The translations under genes were made by a program, and so were the position numbers. A model generated the notes under the pieces. It was not told where the DNA came from, ran no database searches, and worked only from the letters and a program-made list of their open reading frames with translations. Positions 19,414 to 27,500 of a stretch of 27,500 nt of DNA are shown here, piece after piece. Positions within the stretch are counted from its first letter, which is position 1, and every line of letters starts with the position of its first letter. The DNA lies in assembly GCA_018398765.1 (NCBI GenBank), contig JAHBMJ010000159.1, forward strand, positions 1 to 27,500, given 5' to 3'. The DNA is from Chromera velia (lineage: Eukaryota > Sar > Chromeraceae).

Positions 19414-20332
19414 CTTTCTTTCTTCCTTCCTTTCTTTCTTTCTTTCTTTCGTGTGTCTTTGTGTCTCTTTGAAAGGAACAGAAAAATGAGACAGACGACC
19501 ACGCCTCCTGCAGCACGGAGGGAGGCATGATTGGAGTTTGGCGTTGAGTGTTCTTTTCTTCTCTTTTCTTTTTTCTTTTCTGTTTTCGTGAAGGCCTCAA
19601 TCGGACCGCTTTCACGTTCCAAAAGACGAGAGGTGCATGGGGAGAAAGGGAGTCATGCCATGAGATTTGAAGGAGACTGGATCGATCGACTGGTGGTTGG
19701 TTACTTTTTGTGTTGCCATCTACTTTCGTATGGACTGACCATGTCTTGTGTCTCCCCCTTCATTAGGGGGGAACATGCCTCGACATACAACGAAAGAAAT
19801 TTGAGGTACAAAAGCGGAGGGGGGTAGGCCGAGCAAGAAGAAACATCAATTAAGTGTATGCGAGAGAGAGAAATTAAGGTCCGGTGTCTGTCACAGAAAG
19901 TGAAAGATCGAAGCAGAGGGCATGGACATGCAAGCAAGCACTGCAAAAAGAAGCTTTCTCCTCGCGGGGAAGGGGTCTCCATGCACAGGTGGGTGGGAGT
20001 GTTCTGGAAGATTCTCAATTCACCCGCAGCTATCGGGTCTCTTGAGACCGGCTGAGAAGCGGGGTGAATGGAGTCTGATCGAATGAGCGCAGTCCGACAG
20101 GGATGGAGGTAGCAAGGGACGGAATAAATGTCTCGGCGGCATCCTGAAGGCAGTCTGCCTGTCTGTCAGTTTGCCTTCATTGATCTTCAACCTCTAGTTC
20201 CTGCAGACAGACAGCCAGACAGACAGTCAGTCAGGCAGACAGACAGACAGACAGACAGACATGAAGGGTGCCCCTCCTCGATCGATCCATCAAAATCACT
20301 TCATTCGTATAGCAGACGGAGGGCCGGTTAGT

Positions 20333-20367
<35 letters not shown>

Positions 20368-21130
20368 AGTCGAGACCGCAGCCATTCAGATTCCCCTGCA
20401 ACTTCTGCCGGGTCGACAGAATTAGTCTGTGTGACGCCTCTTTCTCTTTCACTCACTTTCTGTCTGTGTCTCTGTGTGTGTCCGGTAGTAATTTCTCGGT
20501 CGGTTGGTCGGCTGGAGTTAATTGATTTTTGCCCTCAGTCTGCCTGCTTTCCTGGCGTCGACTGTGTTGTCTTCACAGTTGTTCGGACGGCCAGTTTTGG
20601 TGGGGCCAGCTTTGATGTCTGGCGTCCTTCCCGTCTCTTTCTGTTCTCTCTTTCTCTTTCCCTTCTGTCTCTCGGGAGTCGAGACTGCAGCCCATTCAGA
20701 TTCCCCTACAGCTTCTGCCGGGTCGACAGAATTGGACTGTGGGACGTCTCTTTCTTTTTCTTTCTCTTCGTCTATGCCTTCTTCGGCGTCAGTCAGTCGG
20801 TCCGGGTTTTATTGATAGTCAGTCGCCTTCCTTAACTCGGTCGGGGGGGGCCTCCTTTTTCGGTCGTCTGAGGGGAAGGAGGCAGGTTGATTTTCGCATT
20901 GACGTTTGTTTCCTGCAGCTGCAGAATTTGAGTCCTGTTCATTGCAGACGCACGCTCTCCTCCCTTCATTTGGGGGGAAATCTTTTTGTCTGCCTGTCTG
21001 TCTCTTGTTCTGTCCGCTGGGGATGGGAGGGGAGGAGAGAAAGGAGGAAAAGCAAGAAGAAGGAGGAGTGAAGTAGGCATGGAGCGACAGGATCTGCCTG
21101 CTTTCCTTCGAAGACAATTCAAGAAAAATC
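19414..21130. other. Intergenic, duplicated and low-complexity, no gene seen
   Basis: Contains CAGA arrays (20204-20261), a CT array (20335-20362) and the duplicated 85-bp element listed separately. No protein signature was found on either strand. Confidence 0.5.
20367..20760 (+). repeat. Diverged direct duplication, about 309-bp spacing
   Basis: Copies at 20367-20450 and 20676-20760 share GAGTCGAGAC, CATTCAGATTCCCCT, CTTCTGCCGGGTCGACAGAATT and CTCTTTCT-type ends, with scattered substitutions. Each copy is preceded by a CT-rich tract, suggesting that a unit of about 310 bp was tandemly duplicated. Confidence 0.85.
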
Positions 21131-21800
21131 GGTGTCCCTTCTTAAAGTGAGTTGTTCATTTTTTGTTTTTGTGGCCTTTCGTCCATCACTGGCAGACCAC
21201 CTGTTAATCGACTCATGATGTTATTCATCTTTCTAATTGGTCTTGCATTGACTGGCGGTCATAGTGTAAAGAAGCCTGACAGTGCTTATGCCTCATGCAT
21301 ATGATGTATAAATAGGAAGTTGAGGGCCCGTCTCGTGAAAAGACTCCCATGTTTTCATGAAAAGAAGAGAAGAAGGAAAACTTTTATGCCAGGGGGCACT
21401 GCCAGCACTTACAAGTGAGTGTGTCTCATTTTAATGAACTATGTGCTGTTAAGATAACAGCTAGTCTGTTATGTGATCAGACTGGATTTTTGAAAAAGTT
21501 AGAAAGGGCGTTCAGCTTAAATTCTTAGATGAGATTTACATATAACATTTCTGTAGTATTTTAAATACTATTTTTATATTTTTTTCACATATTTCTAACT
21601 AGATTCCTAGCTAGATTCCTAACATATTTTTTAGTATTTTTTAGTATCATATTTGTATTGACTATCAGTCATCTAGCCAGTCATTAAGGATTTACACCTT
21701 AGTAACACCTATAGTCTAGAACTTTTCCCCTTATATGGTTTCTTTCTTTTTTTGAACTTTTTTAAACCTACGCCAAACGCTAGACCTAGCGTTAAACGCC
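21131..21800. other. Second AT-rich block
   Basis: Composition resembles the 10900-12700 block. Includes CATGTTTTCATG, repeated TTTTTAGTATTTTTTAGTAT near 21626 and two CTAGATTCCTA copies (21599-21621). Near 21765-21790 it has TAAACCTACGCC and GCTAGACCTAGCG, the latter a palindrome. No gene was recognised. Confidence 0.5.
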
Positions 21801-22314
21801 TTGCATGGCCCGATGCCGGTGGCATATGCTAGGGCCTATGTCACGCCCTATTATGATGGTGATGAAAATTTATTAATTTTACATATCACACCGAGGGAAA
21901 ACTTTTTTGACTTGAAACTAGACTTGAAAGGATTCGCTGAGCGTCTCATCGGCAAGTTATCGCTGGGGAGTGGGGACGCGGCGTGCATACCAAACCTTAA
22001 TCGAATCATCAATTCCGAGTCTGTTGGTAGAGCTCAGAAAGCATGATTCGACGTTAGAGGAGTGCCGCAGGTCTGTACTTCTCTATAAGCTTCTCAGGAT
22101 TACTTCACTTCACTTCGTTTGCATGGAGCTTGAATGGACGTTCTTCGAGACCGACAGTGTCACCGACTGCATGTCAGTGCATGATTTGAACACAAAGCCA
22201 TCTCTAGAGCCATCTGATCCTCAGAGTGCAAGCAACCTCAACTGCACAGAGAGACCGCAGTCAGATTCATGCACCGACCCCATCGAGAGGAACAATTCAT
22301 CAACAGATGTCTGA
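21801..22314 (+). pseudogene. Possible gene relic, two overlapping frames
   Basis: Two plus-strand frames overlap: 21801-22046 (includes DENLLILHITPRENFFDLKL) and 21970-22314 (includes ECRRSVLLYKLLRITSLHFV). Both have ordinary amino-acid composition, unlike the repetitive frames around them, and the second could continue the first after a frame change. I do not recognise either. It could be a decayed transposon or gene segment, or chance open frames at the edge of the AT-rich block. Confidence 0.25.
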
Positions 22315-23057
22315 CCAGAACGGACGCCTACTGCAAGAGTGATTCACCAGCACGGACCCTTGCGTCTCGAGCAAGTCACGCAACGCATCGAAAGTTGTCT
22401 GTGAAACTTTCATTCCCTCTCTCCGACACGTCGTGCACGCTCTCTGGCACAAGGGAGACAGCAAGACAAGCGACCAAGGGCCTGCCTGGGGCGAAAATTT
22501 ATTTGTTCACCTCTTTCCTTCACTTTTCCTTTCTTTCCGCTTCCTCGAATTACAACCGCATGTGAATGAATCAGTGAGTGAGCGTTTTTGTCTCGTTTTC
22601 GCCTTGATGCATCCCTCTTTCTCGATTTTTCTTTCTTGCCACACGTTGAGTCAGAAAGCTCCTCTTGTGGCGTCAAATCATGAAGAATTCACCCGTGCCC
22701 GGCTGCCTGCCTGCCTGCCTGTCTACAATTTCGTCTTTCACTTGTGTTCTTCACATTGTTCTTCACAATCTCTCTGCATAGAGTCAGTTGAACTGAACAT
22801 ACAACCTTCACATGTAGCTTCACATCCCCGAGGGCCGGCCGGCAGCCCATGCACGTTATTTTACTTTCTCTTTCCTTCACGATGCACATGCAGGCACTTC
22901 CCTCTCCTCAATTTTTCTTTTCAAATGCTTCACGATGCACAGTCACTTCCCTCTCCATTACTCTTTTCAAACGCTTTCCTCGCCTCTCTCTTTCGCCGCT
23001 TTTCCTCAAAACTGCTTTTTTCTTTCCCCCCCCTGCCGTGTAGTCTTTCTTCTCTCT
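22315..23057. other. Intergenic, 3' of the PARP-finger gene
   Basis: Pyrimidine-rich on the plus strand. Contains four CTGC units near 22702-22722 and a tandem 50-bp duplication (22876-22974). No coding signature. Confidence 0.5.
22876..22974 (+). repeat. Tandem duplication of about 50 bp
   Basis: Copies at 22876-22928 and 22929-22974 share TTCACGATGCACA, CACTTCCCTCTCC and TCTTTTCAAA. They differ by small indels and substitutions. Confidence 0.9.
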
Positions 23058-24152
23058 CTACTTCTTCCCCTTCCCTCTGAATGCCAAACTGTTCGCGTTC
23101 AAAGCCGCCAGCCGGGACCCAGACGCGTCCCCAACGATCTCTCTGGCCACACCAATGCACCCCCTCAGCTGCTCTACAGTCATCGAATGGATCGCCCCCC
23201 TCTTCTGATCCAACTTCTCGTACCAGCAACAACCGAAGTAATTATCCAAAACCACACGCTGGAAACAGTGGTCAAGTCGGAGCACCCACTTGTGCTGTGA
23301 CGCCATCCGAGGCATCTCCTCCCGCGCCAGACGGAGATACTCCTTCAGAAGATCTGCCTTGCAGCTGCTCGACTCTTCGTCTGCAGGCGCCATATCGACA
23401 TCTTCTTCTTCTTCTTCTTCAGACTCAAAATCGGCCTTTCCCTTTCGGGGCCTCTTGGGCGTCTTCGTGTTTGTCTTTGTGCTTGTTGTTGCCGACATAC
23501 CCACTTTCCCGATCTCTTTCTCTTCCTTCACACTTGGCTCAGTCACAGGGTCTGTCTCCTCAACCTCCGGGGGCGTGGATGCCCGTCTCTTCTTCTTCTT
23601 TTTCTGTTCTGCTGTCAGGCCGTCTGGCTGGGCTTTCTCTGCCGATTCTTCCCCCTTCCCCTCTGCACTCTCCTCCATGCCCCCTTCGTCTGAAGACGAA
23701 GAAGAGGCAGCAGATGAAGAACCGGGGACTTCTCTTGCTTTGGTGAACGCTGCAGCAAGAGCCTCCTTCTCTTCGGAGGGCAGGTCAGAGAAGCCGTGCA
23801 GGTCTTCAGGGGAAAGGACGGGGAAGTCTTCGTGTCTGAGGAGGGGGGAGAGAGCCTCTGCCACCCCCTGCAGGGACACAGACACAGTCGCGGAATGGCT
23901 TTTGATTTGGAGACGGCCCTTTCCCTTCTGCAGGCGCTCTTGGGTCACCTTGCATTTCCCTTGACTTGAGGGAGCGGGCCCGACCGACATGGCCTTCGGG
24001 AAGCACCCGCTCGCGTGCTGCCACGTCACAGCCTTCCTGCCGGAGATCCAGGCCTCCATACCAACCCGTAGGACGCCTTTGTCAATACTTTCGCCGCACT
24101 CCCGACAAGTGCTGCGACCCGTTTTCGCATTCTCTACTGTTAAGACAGTCAT
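23058..24152 (-). CDS. PARP-type zinc finger protein with acidic linker and conserved-looking C-terminal region
   Basis: Intronless, 364 residues from ATG at 24152-24150 to TAG at 23060-23058. Residues 7-55 form a PARP-type zinc finger: ENAKTGRSTCRECGESIDKG, then LRVG and WQHASGCF, with zinc ligands Cys16, Cys19, His46 and Cys50. The H-x3-C spacing is one longer than the usual H-x2-C. A following segment DLHGFSDLPSEEKEALAAAF resembles the stretch after PARP1 zinc fingers. The middle is disordered, with basic KKKKKRR and PKRPRKGK (nuclear localisation-like) and a Glu/Asp run. The last 95 or so residues look like a folded domain of unknown type (LDHCFQRVVLDNYFGCCWYE, then IHSMTVEQLRGCI). No ADP-ribosyltransferase domain is present. 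A nuclear role in recognising DNA breaks is the family-based guess. The frame stays open upstream to 24338 with a hydrophobic stretch, but the later ATG directly precedes the finger and is preferred. Confidence 0.75.
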   Translation of the reverse strand: MTVLTVENAKTGRSTCRECGESIDKGVLRVGMEAWISGRKAVTWQHASGCFPKAMSVGPAPSSQGKCKVTQERLQKGKGRLQIKSHSATVSVSLQGVAEALSPLLRHEDFPVLSPEDLHGFSDLPSEEKEALAAAFTKAREVPGSSSAASSSSSDEGGMEESAEGKGEESAEKAQPDGLTAEQKKKKKRRASTPPEVEETDPVTEPSVKEEKEIGKVGMSATTSTKTNTKTPKRPRKGKADFESEEEEEEDVDMAPADEESSSCKADLLKEYLRLAREEMPRMASQHKWVLRLDHCFQRVVLDNYFGCCWYEKLDQKRGAIHSMTVEQLRGCIGVAREIVGDASGSRLAALNANSLAFRGKGKK

Positions 24153-24615
24153 GGTGACCACACACTGCGCAACTAAAAAGAGATACAGAAACAAGCCGAG
24201 ACAAAGAAAAGTGGCAGAGCCACGAATGAGTACGTATCGCTTTGACTGAGAAATGTGGAGACGTGGACGGCCGGACCAGTGACTGCAAGACTGCAGGTCC
24301 AATTCCACTTCACAGACGAGGGCCAGGGGCGATTCCACACTTCACAGACTGGATAGAGAGTAGAGAGGACAGAGCTTCTGTCGGAATGCCAACGGCCCAC
24401 TGTAAAGCGTGCGCTTGGGTGCCTGAGTCAGTGACCTGACCGTAATTTGTCGCGAATTGTAAGGGACGTGTGTAATAATCGTGTGTACTGTCGCGGATTC
24501 AGGTTCGAAAAAAACTCGAGTTTGGCTGCTTAGTTTGCCGGAAACCAATGATTGAACACTCAAAATTGCACAAAAACTTGAGTTTTCACCTGATTTTTTC
24601 GAAAATTAAATTAAG

Positions 24616-24700
24616 GCCGTGCTGGTCGGGCCGGCGGGCGGCCCTGCATGCATGGAAGATGCCCGGCGGCGGCCGGGGCCGGCCGCGGAGACGGCGCAAC
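24616..24700. promoter_or_regulatory. GC-rich island between divergent genes
   Basis: GGCCGTGCTGGTCGGGCCGG, then a GCATGCATG interruption, then GGCGGCGGCCGGGGCCGGCC. It is about 465 bp 5' of the PARP-finger start and about 380 bp 5' of the prefoldin start. Same character and placement as the island at 5546. Promoter function is inferred. Confidence 0.4.
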
Positions 24701-24931
24701 AAAAATGTATACGTGTCTGTCGAAAAATGTCGAAAATTGTCGAAATTCGATCTGATCGCGAGCTTTTGAAACTCGATTCTCCATGACTCTTTCGCCAGCC
24801 CTCCCCTCGCACTGCAGGCTCGCAGCATCCTCATAGGAGCATTGGCTGTGATGAACCTGCCCAACTAGCTACTAATTACTGTCAGAGGCAACCTCAACAA
24901 GTGGAGTGGACAAGGGGAATTATTGAGGCGC

Positions 24932-24938
24932 CTATATA
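24932..24938 (+). promoter_or_regulatory. Possible TATA element for prefoldin gene
   Basis: TATATAG in GGCGCCTATATAGTTGATCC, about 140 bp upstream of the ATG and the only such run near the gene. Assigned by position only. Confidence 0.3.
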
Positions 24939-25077
24939 GTTGATCCATCTGCACTTGCTGTGTGTCGACCTGATCTGTTTGATATTGTACATATTGCTGC
25001 ACCAGCCGTTCCACTGTCCACGTCCAGCAAGCAGACACACAGAGAGCACAACTCCCTAGCTTCCTTCTTCTATCGCC

Positions 25078-26322
25078 ATGGCCGAGAAGATCTCCCAAGA
25101 GCAACTCCACGCAGCCTCGCAACAGGTGGAGGCGGAGAGGACCCAACTGATGTCGAAGATCAACGAGATGGCCGACCAGGTCGCAGATCACGGGTCGGTA
25201 GGTCTACTTGGAGTTAGGTGAAGCATTTTACAGAAGTGGGGGGGTCGGCCGGAGGTCAGGGTGGACAGGTTTCCTCCGAAGGGTTTCGGCGCCTTCAGTG
25301 GGATTGCTGGAGTGACTCACAGAACGAACCGACAAAAAGGAGAGATAACGAGGGGGTTGAAAAGAACTACAGCTGCAAATGAAAAGAGCTGTATATATGT
25401 GAAGGGAAAAGGGAGTACTTGAACCGATGGATCTTAGAGAAACGAAGCTTCAGATGGTTGGAGGGAATTCATTCGGTGACCTTCGTACATATCCGAGCCT
25501 CATCTGCGATCCGCAGAGAAGCCATGACAGAGACGACAAGCATATTGGTGCGCTTGTTGAATTCGCATCCGTCCCTAGACCTGAACTGTTTTTTTCACCA
25601 CTGCCTTCTCTCTAAGCGGCTTTACTTGAACAAGAAGTGACACAGCACCTGCATCGAGGTGACCTCGTCGCTGACTGGCGCGCGATGCCGCAAAAAAGAA
25701 ATTCCTTCCAGCTCCATCGATTACGCAGAAAAGGAAAAGGCGGATAGGAAAGGAAAACCCAGCAGGCGCTTAAAGTAAGATTGCATGCACCTATCCAAAA
25801 CCTCCGCTCCTACATGTCTGCAGACGTGTCCTGGATGCGTTCAAGGGAGTAGAGCCTGAACGGCGCTGCTACCGTCTCGTTGGGGGAGTGCTGGTAGAGA
25901 GCACAATGTCAGACGTGAAACCGCAAATCGAAAGCCATAAAGGAAGAGTGAGTCGTTCCTGCCTTCCTTGTTTTTTCCTTTTTTCTCCTCTGCAACTTTT
26001 CTTTCTGCGTCTGCTGTTTCCTTCGTTTTTCCTCGCTTCTCTGCAGATGTCTTTTTCCCCTTCCGTCTCGCCGCTTCTTGCCTCATCGATCCCCTTCTTC
26101 CTGTTCTCACAATTTGCCCCATCCTGCACCCCCCCTTGTCTATTTCTTTTCGTTCAATTGAACCATCAAAGCAATTGTTTTCCTTGGATGCTGGACTCTT
26201 TGATCGTTTTCTCCTGCAGATCGAGAAGCTTATCGAAGACCTGAAGGCGCAGCTTGCTGAGAAGAACAAAACTGCGCAGTTCATCGCCACTCGGTGGGTT
26301 TCTTTTGTGCGTGCGTGTGCGT

Positions 26323-26357
<35 letters not shown>

Positions 26358-26467
26358 GTAAGTCATCGAGTGAGAGAGTGAGTACTGCCCACGCACACCG
26401 TTTGAGCGAGTGTCTTTCTTTCTTCCTTCCTCCCTGCCTGCCTTCCTTTTCTTGCATCCTCTCTGTC

Positions 26468-26535
<68 letters not shown>

Positions 26536-26594
26536 GCTCTCTCCCTCTCTTTCTCACTCTCTCGCTGTGTGTGTATGTGTGTGTGAGTGAGTGA

Positions 26595-26631
<37 letters not shown>

Positions 26632-26907
26632 TGAGAGAGAGAGACAGCGTGCGTGGGCGTGTGTGAGAGAGCGAGGGACGGAAAAGGAAGGACTCTATTG
26701 GGACTCTGTCCTGATTCTGATCCGCCGTCTCGGTTTTTCCGGTGGCTGTCCTTCTCATTCGTCCGTCCGTTCTATTCGCTCTCATTGGGAATGTGTAAGC
26801 GAGTGTATTGGATGTTTGCGCGTTGGGACGTGCATGCATAGGTGACTTTCTCTCTCTCTCACTTTCTCTCTCTGGGGTCCTTGGGGGGGGACAGAGTGAG
26901 TGAGTGA

Positions 26908-26944
<37 letters not shown>

Positions 26945-27066
26945 TGCGTGCGTGCACGTCCCCGCCTACTTATGCGTGCAGCCTTAGGGACGCACCTCGA
27001 GCATCTCAACCAGCAGGAGCAGCTGCGGCCCAAGGCAGCAGGCTGGTGGCAGGCAGAGCCACATGA
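25078..27066 (+). CDS. PFDN2: Prefoldin subunit 2
   Basis: A beta-type subunit of the hexameric cytosolic chaperone that passes unfolded actin and tubulin to the CCT chaperonin. Exons: 25078-25193, 25824-25947, 26220-26293, 26982-27066, joined to 132 residues; eukaryotic PFD2 is usually somewhat longer. Residues 1-40 form the N-terminal coiled coil (MAEKISQEQLHAASQQVEAE onward). The diagnostic family core follows: VLDAFKGVEPERRCYRLVGG then VLVES, next the second coiled-coil helix IEKLIEDLKAQLAEKN and an Ala/Gly-rich tail ending LVAGRAT. The first junction uses donor GG|GTCGGT, which gives gap-free alignment with known PFD2 sequences (DHG-R-VLDAFK); another donor lies 4 bases downstream but breaks the frame. 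Acceptors are all TGCAG. The last exon is chosen by phase and acceptor and is the least certain part. Confidence 0.9.
25194..25823 (+). other. Prefoldin intron 1
   Basis: Donor GTCGGT with a second possible donor GTAGGT at 25198; acceptor GTCTGCAG|A. No embedded gene recognised. Confidence 0.8.
26294..26981 (+). repeat. Prefoldin intron 3, packed with microsatellites
   Basis: Donor CG|GTGGGT, acceptor GCGTGCAG|C. It holds GA (26324-26352), CTGT (26466-26504), CT (26504-26534), GT and GA (26568-26643), then GAGT/GT/GA arrays (26894-26944). The order GT then GA occurs twice. Confidence 0.85.
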
Positions 27067-27500
27067 CGTAGCAGCAGAAAGATTTGTTTCGTTTGTTGAT
27101 CCTAGCATATTTACTGTTATGATTTACAGACTGGACAAGAGCATCACAATGTAACATCCGATACAAGATGCAAAGTGAAAGGCGACAAATAGAAACTTTT
27201 AACTTTATAATAACGTCATGTTAAAATGTATTTTTTGAAGTTATTACTGTCTGAATTTACTGACTTATTGGATCATATTTTTTGTAATTTTTTGCTTAGT
27301 AGTTTCATTGAATATCGCGTATAGCATACCATAACATTGATGTTCCGGGTTTTGCCTGGCGCAGTCCACTGCCGGAGATCGGCTTAAAAATCTTATATGA
27401 CAGCCTAATATAAATGCGCCTCAGGTCACGCGTATGGAGGGCCCCGGCGGTGGCAAGCTGGATGTGCAAGCCGATTTTGATTGTAGTGATGATATTAAAA
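27067..27500. other. 3' flank of prefoldin gene, AT-rich
   Basis: AT-rich sequence after the stop, with TTTATAATAAC and TGTATTTTTTG, probably includes the 3' untranslated region. From about 27345 the composition becomes mixed (GGGTTTTGCCTGGCGCAGTC). No gene is visible before the window ends. Confidence 0.4.

Larger units (their letters stand above)
24153..25077. other. Divergent intergenic region between PARP-finger and prefoldin genes
   Basis: Holds the GC island at 24616-24700, flanked by AT-rich sequence with repeated TCGAAAA/TTCGAAA words (24505-24750), and a TATATAG sequence at 24932-24938 about 140 bp before the prefoldin ATG. No convincing gene inside. Confidence 0.5.

Noticed and set aside
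23081-23964. Plus-strand Ser/Phe-rich frames
   Set aside because: They are complements of the acidic and basic low-complexity linker of the PARP-finger protein on the minus strand.

Overview
This is eukaryotic nuclear DNA. The coding regions are split by GT-AG introns, the start contexts are eukaryotic, no operons are visible, and long intergenic stretches are full of microsatellites. At least 12 of the 13 best-supported 3' splice sites read TGCAG. Gene content (GTP-type PEP carboxykinase, prefoldin subunit 2, a PARP-type zinc finger protein, a zinc-finger/lipase fusion and a secreted Cys-module protein) and low gene density suggest a large-genome single-celled protist or alga. A chromerid-like alveolate is my best guess from general knowledge, but the sequence does not prove it.

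Layout. 1-1546: a decayed retroelement on the minus strand, with a reverse transcriptase (RT) of the Penelope-related kind, an in-frame stop, and flanking copies of a composite repeat. 1537-5295 (minus): a signal-peptide exon followed by five tandem phase 1-1 exons. Each exon encodes one copy of a roughly 90-residue, six-cysteine module that I do not recognise. Three of the five copies carry a +1 frameshift. 5914-9148 (plus): an apparently intact five-exon GTP PEP carboxykinase, 634 residues. 9149-13650: no convincing gene; polypurine/polypyrimidine DNA, then an AT-rich block (about 10900-12700) with a degenerate 32-bp tandem repeat and CTAAACC-like words. About 13950-17015 (plus): a protein with a C2HC zinc finger, a long disordered linker and a class-3-lipase-like hydrolase domain; its 5' end is unresolved. 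17016-22430: low-complexity and duplicated DNA, with one AT-rich block and a possible gene relic near 21.8-22.3 kb. 23058-24152 (minus): an intronless 364-residue nuclear-type protein with a PARP-type zinc finger. 25078-27066 (plus): a four-exon prefoldin subunit 2, 132 residues.

Two divergent gene pairs (module gene/PEPCK and PARP-finger/prefoldin) each have a compact, very GC-rich island in the shared upstream interval. A third island lies upstream of the lipase gene. I see no shared pathway among the genes. The most novel content is the tandem Cys-module array: module boundaries coincide with introns, cysteines and a glycosylation sequon are lost together in one module, and frameshifts recur at the module centre.
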